A DNA stretch of 34,132 nucleotides from Streptomyces huiliensis (GTDB taxonomy: Bacteria; Actinomycetota; Actinomycetes; Streptomycetales; Streptomycetaceae). Numbering within the stretch: position 1 is the first letter of the stretch; the number at the start of each line of letters is the position of its first letter. A program made the position numbers and the translations under genes. Below are positions 16,273-23,875 of the stretch, one piece after another. The notes under the pieces are model-generated. The model worked only from the letters and a program-made list of their open reading frames with translations, was not told where the DNA came from and ran no database searches. The stretch lies in the NCBI RefSeq assembly GCF_020037025.1, contig NZ_JAIQLH010000160.1, forward strand, positions 1 through 34,132, written 5' to 3'.

Positions 16273-17274
16273 TCAGGCCGCGCCGTCGTCGCCCGCGGGC
16301 CAGGCGCGCGTGTCCCGGGGCGGTACGTACGGCTCCTCGTCCTCGGGGTGGCCGCCGAGGATCGCCCGCTCCCGGCTCAGCTCGGCGTCGAACTCCAGGC
16401 CCAGCAGGATCGCGAGGTTGGTGAACCACAGCCACATCAGGAAGACGATCAGACCGGCGAACGTCCCGTACACCTTGTTGTACGTGCCGAAGTTCGCGAC
16501 GTACACCGCGAAGCCCGCCGAGACCGCCATCCACAGCACCAGGGCCACCAGGCTGCCCGGCGTCACCCAGCGGAAGCCCCGCCCGCGCACGTTCGGCGCC
16601 GCCCAGTACAGCAGGGCGATCATGACCGTCACCAGCAGGACGAGCACCGGCCACTTGGCCACCGACCACACCGCCAGCGCCTCGTCCCCGACCCCCAGCG
16701 CGGTGCCGGCCTGCCGGGCGATACCGCCGGTGAACACCACGATCAGCGCGCTCGCCATCGCCAGCAGCATCAGCACCAGGGTCACCGCCAGGCGCAGCGG
16801 TGTCAGCTTCCACACCGGCCGCCCCTCCTTGATGTCGTAGACGGCGTTCGAGGCGCGGATGAACGCCGCCGCGTACCCCGAGGCGGACCACAGCGCGCCC
16901 AGCAGACCCGCCACCGCCAGCACCGAACCGGTACCCCCGCTGCCGCTCGCCTGACGCACCGCACCCGTGAGGATGTCCTGCACCGGCCCGGGCGTCAGGT
17001 GCTCCAGGTTCGCCAGCAGCTTCTCCGTCGCCGACTTCCCGGCCACACCCAGCAGCGAGACCAGCACCAGCAGGGCCGGGAAGAGGGAGAGCATCGTGTA
17101 GTAGGTCAACGCGGCCGCCCGGTCCGCCAGTTCGTCGTCGACGAACTCCTTCGCCGTCCGCCGCAGCACCGACCACCACGAGCGGGCGCGCAGCTGCGTC
17201 GGCTCGTCCGGGGCCCGCCGCTCCACCCCGGGGTCCGGTCCGGCCGCGTCCGTACTCTTCTCCGTCGCCGTCAC
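16273..17274 (-). CDS. YihY/BrkB-family membrane protein
   Basis: This is a 333-residue integral membrane protein of the YihY (virulence factor BrkB) family. The family opening DDELADRAAALTYYTMLSLFPALLVLVSLLG is clear; about six hydrophobic segments follow, and GSLVALVLWMAVSAGFAVYVANF...YGTFAGLIVFLMWLW is the conserved C-terminal block. A charged tail ends it. Function is not established; the members are no longer thought to be ribonuclease BN. GTG 17274 is the assumed start, but the GGAG before it is too close, so an upstream GTG or TTG within about 40 bases is possible. The gene is divergent from the DUF72 gene. Confidence 0.9.
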   Translation of the reverse strand: MTATEKSTDAAGPDPGVERRAPDEPTQLRARSWWSVLRRTAKEFVDDELADRAAALTYYTMLSLFPALLVLVSLLGVAGKSATEKLLANLEHLTPGPVQDILTGAVRQASGSGGTGSVLAVAGLLGALWSASGYAAAFIRASNAVYDIKEGRPVWKLTPLRLAVTLVLMLLAMASALIVVFTGGIARQAGTALGVGDEALAVWSVAKWPVLVLLVTVMIALLYWAAPNVRGRGFRWVTPGSLVALVLWMAVSAGFAVYVANFGTYNKVYGTFAGLIVFLMWLWFTNLAILLGLEFDAELSRERAILGGHPEDEEPYVPPRDTRAWPAGDDGAA

Positions 17275-17361
17275 GCTCCAACGGATAACCGGCCGGAGGG
17301 AGTTCAACCGCACCGGCGCCCGTACGGAGGGAGCGCGCCGCGACGGGGTAGCCGCCCCCGC

Positions 17362-18240
17362 ATGGAGAACTACCTCGTCGGCACCTGTTCCTGGACCGAC
17401 CCCGCCCTGCGGGGCAGCGGCTGGTACCCGCCGGCCGCCCGCGACGACCCCGAGGAGCGGCTGCGGCACTACGCCGCCCGGTTCCCCGTCGTGGAGGTCG
17501 ACGCGACGTACTACGGGCTGCCCAGCGTCCGCAACTCCCGGCTCTGGGCCGACCGCACCCCGCCCGGCTTCGTCTTCGACGTCAAGGCGTTCGCCACGCT
17601 GACCGGCCACTCCGCCCGCGCCGGCGCGCTGCCGCCCGACCTCCGCCCACCGGGGCCGCCGCAGCGCCGGGTGACCCCCGCCCGGCTCCCGCGCGGCGCG
17701 GTGGACGAACTGTGGCAGCGGTTCACCGGAGCGCTGCGCCCGCTGGAGGAGGCGGGACGGCTGGGGGCGGTGCTGCTGCAGTTCCCGCCGTGGGTGCGGG
17801 CGGGGGAACGGGGGCACGCGTTCCTGGCCGAGTGCCGGCGGCGCGCGGGCCGGCTCCCGCTGGCCGTCGAGTTCCGGCACCCCGGCTGGCTCGCCCCGGG
17901 GGAGCGGCGGCGGACACTGGACGTGCTGCGGGCGCACGGGATGTCCCTGGTCGCCGTGGACACCGCGCAGGACGTGCCGGACGCCGTGCCGCCGGTGGCC
18001 GCCGTGACCCGGCCCGAACTGGCGGTGGTGCGCTTCCACGGGCGGTCGGCCGCGTGGGGGACCGGAAGCAAGGAGGACGCGTACCGGCACTCCTACACCG
18101 CCGAGGAACTGGCGCCCTGGCGGGACCGGATCCGCCGGCTGGCGGGGGAGGCCGAGCAGGTCCACGTGCTGTTCAACAACTGCTGCGGCGACGCGGCGGT
18201 GCGGTCGGCGGCGGTGATGCGGGAGTTGCTGGAGGCGTGA
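17362..18240 (+). CDS. DUF72 (YecE-like) TIM-barrel protein
   Basis: This 292-residue protein belongs to the DUF72/YecE family. It starts with VGTCSWTD, followed by W(Y/F)PP, LRHYAARFPVVEVDATYYGLPS, LLQFPP, LAVEFRHPGW and, near the end, VHVLFNNCCGDAAV, all in the order usual for the family. Members fold as a TIM barrel and have no settled biochemical role. The ATG at 17362 lacks a strong ribosome site. A tandem octamer repeat begins at its stop codon, and a perfect stem-loop follows, separating it from the convergent DUF6098 gene. Confidence 0.9.
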   Translation: MENYLVGTCSWTDPALRGSGWYPPAARDDPEERLRHYAARFPVVEVDATYYGLPSVRNSRLWADRTPPGFVFDVKAFATLTGHSARAGALPPDLRPPGPPQRRVTPARLPRGAVDELWQRFTGALRPLEEAGRLGAVLLQFPPWVRAGERGHAFLAECRRRAGRLPLAVEFRHPGWLAPGERRRTLDVLRAHGMSLVAVDTAQDVPDAVPPVAAVTRPELAVVRFHGRSAAWGTGSKEDAYRHSYTAEELAPWRDRIRRLAGEAEQVHVLFNNCCGDAAVRSAAVMRELLEA

Positions 18241-18284
18241 GGACGTGACGACGTGAGGACGTGAGGACATGAGGACGTGAGAAG
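18237..18284 (+). repeat. Tandem 8-bp repeat (GTGAGGAC), six units
   Basis: Six octamers run head to tail from 18237. Units 1, 3 and 4 are GTGAGGAC, unit 2 is GTGACGAC, unit 5 is ATGAGGAC and unit 6 is GTGAGAAG. The first unit contains the DUF72 stop codon. Because the unit is not a multiple of three, it places a TGA in every frame. The array runs directly into a terminator stem. Confidence 0.9.
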
Positions 18285-18311
18285 GGGGCGCGGGGAGGTT
18301 CCCGCGCCCCC
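18284..18311. terminator. Bidirectional terminator between DUF72 and DUF6098 genes
   Basis: Bases 18284-18294 and 18301-18311 form a perfect 11-bp GC stem with a 6-base loop. It lies between two convergent genes and follows the octamer repeat. Confidence 0.8.
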
Positions 18312-18373
18312 GAAGTCTTCCCGCGCCCCGGGAATCGCCGGCCCCTGAGACTCGCCGGCCCGTCCGGGCTTCG

Positions 18374-18838
18374 CTAGCCCGCCGGTTCGCCGTACGACGA
18401 GCGGCGGAGCGGCCCCCAGGGGCCGCGCTGGCGGACGACCTCGCGCTCCGCCTCGTCGATCACCCCGGAGTCGATCCAGGCGAGCGGTCGTACGTCCCTG
18501 ACCAGCGGCTCGTTGTCGGGACCCCGGCCGATCTCCCGGCCGTCGAGCACCCAGGGCCGTACCCCGGGGCCCTTGTCGCGGCGCAGGTGGCAGTAGTCGT
18601 AGAGCCGCCGGGCGACCCAGAGCCGCAGCGGGCGGTCGGCCCACCACGGCTCGACGTCGAGGGCGTTGACGGACAGGCCGGGCAGGCTGGTGCCGGTGAG
18701 GTCGTCGGTGCTGGAGGCGGGGCCCAGGTCCGTCCCGGGCCCCCGCGACCACCGCACGAACAGGTTCTCGCCGCGCTCGACCATGGCGACCAGGTCGTCG
18801 AGGGAGGTCAGGACGGGCAGGGCATCCGGGGCGGTCAT
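18374..18838 (-). CDS. DUF6098 protein
   Basis: This is a 154-residue soluble protein matching the DUF6098 pattern: LTSLDDLVAMVERGENLFVRWSRGP, TDDLTGTSLPGLSVNALDVEPWW, RPLRLWVARRLYDYCHLR, then GPGVRPWVLDGREIGRGPDNEPLV and PLAWID. The family is found in actinomycetes, and its function is unknown. GGAGGAA lies about 11 bases before the ATG at 18838, so that start is preferred over longer readings. It is preceded by 235 bases with no recognisable gene, and ends at the shared terminator. Confidence 0.88.
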   Translation of the reverse strand: MTAPDALPVLTSLDDLVAMVERGENLFVRWSRGPGTDLGPASSTDDLTGTSLPGLSVNALDVEPWWADRPLRLWVARRLYDYCHLRRDKGPGVRPWVLDGREIGRGPDNEPLVRDVRPLAWIDSGVIDEAEREVVRQRGPWGPLRRSSYGEPAG

Positions 18839-19025
18839 GTCGACGGCGGTTCCTCCGCGCTCTTCTCGCTGCGTTCTGATTTCGCTGCGTTCCGCATTCC
18901 TTTTCCCACGGAATTCCGGCCGGCGGCCGACGGGTGCGGAACCGCCACCTCCAGCCAACCCCGGGCCGGGGATTCCCGCAATCCGGCCGGGAATCCGCTC
19001 GGGCTTTCCGCCAGGGGACGGACGA

Positions 19026-19051
19026 GGGGCCGTGCCGGACGGCACGGCCCC
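19026..19051 (-). terminator. Terminator after the small helical protein gene
   Basis: Bases 19026-19036 pair exactly with 19041-19051 (11 bp, loop of 4). The stem lies 23 bases past the stop codon of the leftward gene ending at 19074. Confidence 0.8.
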
Positions 19052-19073
19052 CTCCGACTCCGGTCCCGCCCGC

Positions 19074-19316
19074 TCAGTCGGCGGCCGGGCCCGCCTCCTT
19101 GGTGCCCGAAAGACCCTTGAGGAACTTGTGGCACTCGGCGGCGCGGCGCGCGTCCTCCGCCATGACCGAGCGGAAGAACTCCGCGATCTCCTTCTTGCCG
19201 GCGTTCTCGGCGTCACGGACGTACTGTCCGTAGTCGTGTCCCGCCTTGAGCGAGTGGTACTGCACCGAGACGAGATCGAAGACGACGTCACTGAATCCGG
19301 TTTCACCCGTGGCCAT
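19074..19316 (-). CDS. Small helical, ferritin-like hypothetical protein
   Basis: This 80-residue protein is predicted to be two long helices: DVVFDLVSVQYHSLKAGHDYGQYVRDA, then KKEIAEFFRSVMAEDARRAAECHKFLKGL. The pattern of Glu, His and aromatic residues in a helical hairpin recalls half of a ferritin-like bundle, but the full metal-site motif is not present, so metal binding is a guess. A GGGAGG ribosome site precedes the ATG at 19316, and a perfect stem-loop follows the stop. It is likely a single-gene unit; the family name is not recognised. Confidence 0.8.
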   Translation of the reverse strand: MATGETGFSDVVFDLVSVQYHSLKAGHDYGQYVRDAENAGKKEIAEFFRSVMAEDARRAAECHKFLKGLSGTKEAGPAAD

Positions 19317-19498
19317 GGTGTGCCTCCCTGCCTGTTGCCTGCCTGTTTCCTGCTGTTCCCGTATGGGAATGCGCTCGCCCTTTCGGCGGGCGGCCCGCGG
19401 CACCGCCGGGAATCCGCGGTGCGCTTTCCGAGCCCTCCGGTTACCCCTTCGCCGGACGTTCACACGGCGTCCGGACGGCGGGTCCGGCCCGGCGCCGC

Positions 19499-19732
19499 TC
19501 ACTCGCCGGCGGCGAGCAGGGAGTCGTCCCGCACCCGGGCGCCCGGCAGCCGGTAGCGCGCGGCGATCAGCGCCGCGTCGACGTCGCTGGTGCCCGTGGC
19601 CACGCAGAGGAGGTAGGCGACGTCGTCCAGCCGTTGCCGGGCCTCGGGGTCGCCCGAGTCCGCGTGCAGCAGGTCGAGCGCCGTGTACTGCTCCACGAGA
19701 TCCGCCAGCACTGCCGGGTGAGCCATCAGCAC
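19499..19732 (-). CDS. DUF5133-like small protein
   Basis: This 77-residue protein has the pattern MAHPAVLADLVEQYTALDLLHADSGDPEARQRLDDVAYLLCVATGTSDVDAALIAA, which resembles the Streptomyces DUF5133 family of unknown function. The start was placed at GTG 19732 because AAAGGAG lies exactly eight bases before it; a longer reading from 19750 would put that ribosome site inside the gene. An ATG two codons later is an alternative. The protein is small, soluble and helical. The neighbouring genes do not suggest a pathway. Confidence 0.8.
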   Translation of the reverse strand: MLMAHPAVLADLVEQYTALDLLHADSGDPEARQRLDDVAYLLCVATGTSDVDAALIAARYRLPGARVRDDSLLAAGE

Positions 19733-19872
19733 GGTCACCACTCCTTTCACGATGTCCCTGTGAGGGTGCCGCGCGGTGCCGAGGGGAGGGCACGCCGTCC
19801 GCGGTGAACGGGCTGCTACCCAGGTCCGCGGGCCTCATGCGGTGGGAGTGGCGACGGGGGTCCCCATGGGGA

Positions 19873-19908
19873 GAGGGGCCGGACGGGCGGCCACCCGTCC
19901 GGCCCCTC
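19873..19908 (-). terminator. Strong terminator after the metalloprotease gene
   Basis: Bases 19873-19887 pair perfectly with 19894-19908 (15 bp, loop of 6). It lies 35 bases after the stop codon of the leftward metalloprotease gene. Confidence 0.88.
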
Positions 19909-19943
19909 AGCGGGTACGGAACCTCACGGACGCGCGCCAGGCG

Positions 19944-21209
19944 TCACTTCGGCACGGACCAGACCTGGCCCTTGGCCGTCTTCGCCGTGTAGAGCTGGAT
20001 CAGGGTGCCGTTGGCCGTCCGGCCGCCGGTCACGTCGAGGACCTTGCCCGAGGCGACGTGCACGATCCGGCCCTTGGCGTCGGTCTTCCACTTCTGCGCG
20101 GGACCGCCGGTGCAGTCCGACAGCTGGATCCGGTTGCCGTTCTTGTTGACGTTGCCGGCGTTGTCGAGGCACTTGCCCAGCGCGCGGAACGTCCCGTCCT
20201 TCTGCAGGATCCACGACTGCGCCACCCCGCCGTTGCAGGTGAACAGCTGGACGCGGGTGCCGTTGGCCGCCTTGCCGCCCTTGACGTCGAGGCACTTCTT
20301 GGCCAGACCGGTCACCCGGCCCTGCGGCGGCAGCGCCGCGCCGGCGCCCCGGGCCAGGTAACGCAGCCCCTGCACGTCGAACTGCTGGACGTAGGTGCCC
20401 GCCCGCTTGTCCTGGTACGCGTCGCTGGGCGTGCACATCACCGGCTTCTCACCGGAGTCGCTGCCCACCGCGCAGTCGCCCCGCTTCTCGCTCCGGTTGG
20501 CGTGCGCCAGCCCCATCGTGTGCCCGAGCTCGTGGCTGATGTGGCTGCGCAGGTACGTCTCGCCCATCCACGGGATGGCCTTGCCGTCGGCCGTGAAGAA
20601 CTCGCTGTCGATGTAGGCGTGTCCGCTGGTCGTCGTGTCGGGCAGCGACGACGAGTAGAAGCCGCAGCTCAGGTTGGCCGTGCCCGAGCCGTCGCGGACC
20701 ACCTTCCACGGCTGGTCCGGGGTGGCGCCCGGCACGCACGGGCGCTTCAGCAGACCGATCACGACCTCGCCGCGCGGCCGGACGTAGTCCCAGCCCACCG
20801 GCTTGGTGTCGATCGTGTAGCGGATGTTGGTGACGCGCTGGAGGTCCGCGGCCGACGCCTTGACGTAGCGGGTCAGCACGTCCGCGGACTTCTTGTCGTA
20901 GAACTTGATGGTGTAGCCGGAGGCCAGCAGCTTGGTGGCCTTGTCCAGCTGCCACCCCTCGCCGTGCGGGGCCGCGCCCACGGACCGGCGGGCCGCGGGC
21001 GCCGGGCCCAGCGACATGGTGCCGTCCTTGAAGGTCGTGCCGTCGGCGCGCGAGGCGCCGAAGTCCGGCGCCGCCGCCGGAGCCGGGCCCGCGCCCGGCC
21101 CCGCCGGACGCGGGGCGTCCGCGCCGGCCGTGCCCTGGAGGCCCCCCGCGAGGGTCACCGCGGCGCAGAAGGCCACGGTGGATATTCGACGCTTACCTGT
21201 ACGTTGCAA
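19944..21209 (-). CDS. Secreted zinc metalloprotease with ricin-type lectin domain
   Basis: This 421-residue secreted protein has three parts. A signal peptide (KRR, hydrophobic 11-24, Ala-rich cleavage region) leads into a Pro/Ala-rich linker. A metzincin-type protease domain (about 80-290) follows with the zinc motif HELGHTMGLAH at 226-236: His226, Glu227, His230 and His236. A C-terminal beta-trefoil (about 296-421) has three repeats ending in QSW, QKW and QVW, a carbohydrate-binding fold. The enzyme probably cleaves extracellular protein while bound to sugar. The start is a TTG at 21209; the first in-frame alternative, a GTG eleven codons on, would shorten the signal peptide's positive end. 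Confidence 0.9.
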   Translation of the reverse strand: MQRTGKRRISTVAFCAAVTLAGGLQGTAGADAPRPAGPGAGPAPAAAPDFGASRADGTTFKDGTMSLGPAPAARRSVGAAPHGEGWQLDKATKLLASGYTIKFYDKKSADVLTRYVKASAADLQRVTNIRYTIDTKPVGWDYVRPRGEVVIGLLKRPCVPGATPDQPWKVVRDGSGTANLSCGFYSSSLPDTTTSGHAYIDSEFFTADGKAIPWMGETYLRSHISHELGHTMGLAHANRSEKRGDCAVGSDSGEKPVMCTPSDAYQDKRAGTYVQQFDVQGLRYLARGAGAALPPQGRVTGLAKKCLDVKGGKAANGTRVQLFTCNGGVAQSWILQKDGTFRALGKCLDNAGNVNKNGNRIQLSDCTGGPAQKWKTDAKGRIVHVASGKVLDVTGGRTANGTLIQLYTAKTAKGQVWSVPK

Positions 21210-21360
21210 TGCCCTGTGGGCCTTTCACCGAGGGAATCCTGTCGTCCGGTCACCGCCGTTCGGGTGCCCGGATGGGACAGATGATAGGGGAGTGGCGGGA
21301 GAGGGCTGTGTGACCCCAACTGCCGTCGGAAATGGGGCTTATGAGGCGTCGGCATGCGGC

Positions 21361-21840
21361 TTATGGGGCGTCGGCCGGTACGGAAGGCGTCGGCGCCCAG
21401 AGCCCCGCCGCCGTCCCCTCCCGCACATGCCGCTCGTAGACCGCCACCTTGCCCTGGATGATCTCCAGATCCGCGCCGAGGGCGGCGATCCGCTCCCGTA
21501 CCGCCCGCTCGTGCTCCCGCAGCAGCTCCAGCCGCAGCGCCTCGTTCCCGGGCCCGGACCGCACCAGCGCCGCGAAGCGGGCGACCGTCGCGACCGGCAT
21601 GCCCGACGCACGGAGCCGGGCGACCAGCGACAGCCAGTCCACGTCCGCCTGTTCGTACACCCGCCGGCCGGCGGCGTTCCGCGGGACCGGGCGCAGCAGC
21701 AGGCCCTCGCGCTCGAAGAACCGCAGGGTGTCCACGCTCATCCCGGTCGCCCGCACCACCCCGCCGATGGAGAGACCCCCCGCCACCGCGCCCTCCGCCA
21801 CCGCGTCGTCCACCACCGCGCCGTCCGCACTCGTGTCCAT
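21361..21840 (-). CDS. MerR-family transcriptional regulator
   Basis: This 159-residue regulator has the MerR winged-helix domain at about 23-90 (SIGGVVRATGMSVDTLRFFEREGLL, then RRVYEQADVDWL), followed by a dimerisation coiled coil (ALRLELLREHERAVRERIAALGADLEIIQGKVAVYERHV). No cysteine-rich metal site is present, so it is more like the regulators that sit beside oxidoreductase genes than a metal sensor. It is divergent from an SDR gene with 54 bases between them, and the shared region contains a classic MerR promoter. It should therefore control that gene and probably itself. Confidence 0.93.
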   Translation of the reverse strand: MDTSADGAVVDDAVAEGAVAGGLSIGGVVRATGMSVDTLRFFEREGLLLRPVPRNAAGRRVYEQADVDWLSLVARLRASGMPVATVARFAALVRSGPGNEALRLELLREHERAVRERIAALGADLEIIQGKVAVYERHVREGTAAGLWAPTPSVPADAP

Positions 21841-21856
21841 GGCGCCGCAGCCTAGC

Positions 21857-21887
21857 TTGACCTGGACCGCACTCCAGCTCCTAGCGT
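21857..21887 (+). promoter_or_regulatory. MerR-type promoter/operator with 19-bp spacer
   Basis: A -35 TTGACC (21857-21862) and a -10 TAGCGT (21882-21887) are 19 bp apart, the extended spacing of MerR-activated promoters. Inside the spacer, CTGGA-CCGCAC-TCCAG is a perfect 5-bp inverted repeat. The -10 ends only seven bases before the ATG at 21895. Confidence 0.85.
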
Positions 21888-21894
21888 CCTGATC

Positions 21895-22899
21895 ATGAAC
21901 ACACCGCACCACGCGCCGGACGACCGCATGAGCCGGCAGCGCCCGCTCGGTTCCGGCTTCGGAGCCCACAGCACCGCCGACGACGTCCTCGCGGGCACCG
22001 ACCTGACGGGCAGGACCGCCCTGGTCACCGGCGGCGCCTCGGGCCTCGGCCTGGAGGCCGTCCGCGCCCTCGCCCGGGCCGGGGCCCGCGTCCACGTGGC
22101 CGTCCGCCGGCCCGCCGAGGCGGAGGCCGCCGTCCGCGCGGCGCTCCCCGCCGGGCTCCACGCCTCCGTCGCCGTCCACGCGCTCGACCTCGCCGACCCC
22201 GCCGGCATCCGCGCCTTCGCCGACGGCTTCCTCGCCACGGGCCGCGTCCTCGACCTCCTCATCGCCAACGCCGGCGTCATGGCCTGCCCGGAGACCCGCA
22301 CCGACGCGGGCTGGGAGCTCCACCTCGCCGTCAACCACCTGGGCCACCACGCCCTCGTCAACCGCCTCCGCCCGGCGCTCAACCCCGCCGGGTCCCGGGT
22401 GGTGGCGGTCGCCTCCTCCGGACACTTCCTCTCCGACATCCGGTGGGACGACCTCCACTTCCGTACCGGGTACGACCGGTGGCTCGCCTACGCCCAGTCC
22501 AAGACGGCCAACGCCCTGTTCGCCGTCCACCTCGACACCTTGGGCGCGGACGACGGCCTCCGGGCGTTCGCCGTCCACCCCGGCAGCATCCTCACCCCCC
22601 TCCAGCGGCACGTCCCGCACGCCGAGCAGATCGCCCTGGGCTGGAAGGACGGGGGCGGCACCCCGGCGACGGGCTTCAAGTCCCCCGCCCAGGGCGCCGC
22701 GACGGCCGTCTGGGCCGCCACCTCGCCACTCCTGGCGGAGCACGGTGGCGCGTACTGCCAGGACTGCGACGTCGCCGGGGCCGCCACCACCGACGACATG
22801 CTCGTCGGCGGCGTCAAGCCGTGGGCCGTCGACCCCGGGGCGGCGGCCCGCCTCTGGGACCTCTCGGCCCGGCTCACCGGCCTGGACGCCTTCGCCTGA
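21895..22899 (+). CDS. Short-chain dehydrogenase (retinol-dehydrogenase-like)
   Basis: This 334-residue SDR has a 35-residue leader before the fold. The cofactor motif TGGASGLG is at 45-52, NAG appears as LIANAGVMACPETRT, and the active site is S..., YAQSK. The sequence VNHLGHHALVNRLRP is typical of the retinol-dehydrogenase/WW-oxidoreductase-like group. The C-terminal end (LWDLSARLTG) is also family-typical. Substrate is unknown; proteins of this type reduce or oxidise small carbonyl compounds with NADP(H). It is controlled by the divergent MerR regulator and, given the -10 position, may be translated from a leaderless message. Confidence 0.9.
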   Translation: MNTPHHAPDDRMSRQRPLGSGFGAHSTADDVLAGTDLTGRTALVTGGASGLGLEAVRALARAGARVHVAVRRPAEAEAAVRAALPAGLHASVAVHALDLADPAGIRAFADGFLATGRVLDLLIANAGVMACPETRTDAGWELHLAVNHLGHHALVNRLRPALNPAGSRVVAVASSGHFLSDIRWDDLHFRTGYDRWLAYAQSKTANALFAVHLDTLGADDGLRAFAVHPGSILTPLQRHVPHAEQIALGWKDGGGTPATGFKSPAQGAATAVWAATSPLLAEHGGAYCQDCDVAGAATTDDMLVGGVKPWAVDPGAAARLWDLSARLTGLDAFA

Positions 22900-22931
22900 C
22901 CGGTTCTCACACCACCCGAAGAGGCGGCCCG

Positions 22932-22961
22932 TCGACCGCCCGGGCACCCGCCGCCTACGCT
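22932..22961 (+). promoter_or_regulatory. Probable promoter of 3-hydroxybutyrate-dehydrogenase-like gene
   Basis: A -35-like TCGACC (22932-22937) and a -10-like TACGCT (22956-22961) are separated by 18 bp. The -10 ends six bases before the ATG, and there is no ribosome site, which suggests a leaderless transcript. Confidence 0.55.
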
Positions 22962-22967
22962 GCGCCC

Positions 22968-23750
22968 ATGATTCCGACACCCGCCCCGGACACGTCCCTT
23001 CACGGCCGCACGGCCCTCGTCACCGGCGCGGCGAGCGGCATCGGCGCGGCCTGCGCCGTCCGCCTCGCCGCGGCCGGGGTCCGCGTCCGCGCCCTGGACC
23101 GCGACGCGGCCGGACTCACCGCGCTCGCCGAGCGGGCGGCCGGCCTCTCCGGCGCGGTCGAGACCGTCGTCCTCGACCTCACCGACCTCGACGCCGCCGA
23201 ACGGGCCGCGGCCGGCGCCGACATCCTCGTCAACAACGCGGGCATCCAAATCGTGCGCCCGCTCCAGGAGTTCCCGCCCGAAGCGTTCCACACCGTCCTC
23301 ACGGTCATGCTGGAGGCGCCCTTCCGGCTGATCAGGGGCGCCCTGCCGGGGATGTACGAGCGCGGGTGGGGGCGCGTCGTCAACATATCGTCCGTCCACG
23401 GACTGCGGGCCTCCGCCTACAAGTCGGCCTACGTCGCGGCCAAGCACGGCCTGGAGGGCCTGTCCAAGGTCACCGCCCTCGAAGGCGCGCCGCACGGCGT
23501 CACGTCCAACTGCGTGAGCCCCGGCTACGTCCGGACCCCCCTCGTCGAACGGCAGGTCGCCGACCAGGCCGCCGCCCACGCCGTCCCCGAGGAGCGCGTC
23601 CTGAACGACGTCCTCCTCGCCGGCTCACCGCTCAAGCGGCTGGTCGAACCGGAGGAGGTCGCCGAGGCCGTCGCCTACCTCTGCGGCCCGTACACCTCGG
23701 CCGTCACCGGCACCACGCTCGTCCTGGACGGCGGCTGGACCGCCCGCTGA
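22968..23750 (+). CDS. 3-hydroxybutyrate dehydrogenase-like SDR
   Basis: This 260-residue classical SDR has TGAASGIG at 19-26 and NNAG at 89-92. The catalytic triad is Ser142, Tyr155 and Lys159 in ISSVHGLRASAYKSAYVAAKHG. The segments PGYVRTPLVERQVADQA and SPLKRLVEPEEVAEAV, and the ending GTTLVLDGGWTAR, are characteristic of D-3-hydroxybutyrate dehydrogenases, which interconvert 3-hydroxybutyrate and acetoacetate with NAD. The ATG at 22968 follows the upstream SDR gene by 68 bases and has its own promoter. No ketone-body or polyhydroxybutyrate genes are adjacent, so a role on another beta-hydroxy acid remains possible. Confidence 0.88.
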   Translation: MIPTPAPDTSLHGRTALVTGAASGIGAACAVRLAAAGVRVRALDRDAAGLTALAERAAGLSGAVETVVLDLTDLDAAERAAAGADILVNNAGIQIVRPLQEFPPEAFHTVLTVMLEAPFRLIRGALPGMYERGWGRVVNISSVHGLRASAYKSAYVAAKHGLEGLSKVTALEGAPHGVTSNCVSPGYVRTPLVERQVADQAAAHAVPEERVLNDVLLAGSPLKRLVEPEEVAEAVAYLCGPYTSAVTGTTLVLDGGWTAR

Positions 23751-23875
23751 GCCCTCCCCACGGCGTGATCATCGCGACATCGCGCCCGGCGCCCCCGGCG
23801 GGTGAGGATACGGGGGCGGGCCCGGGTACCCCGGACCGTGCCACCCAGCAGTACAGCGGAACAGGAGAAAGAACC

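Noticed and set aside
13826..16840. A 1004-codon open frame on the plus strand
   Set aside because: It crosses several well-supported genes on both strands, and its product is Arg/Pro/Ala-rich with no domains. It is a by-product of high GC content.
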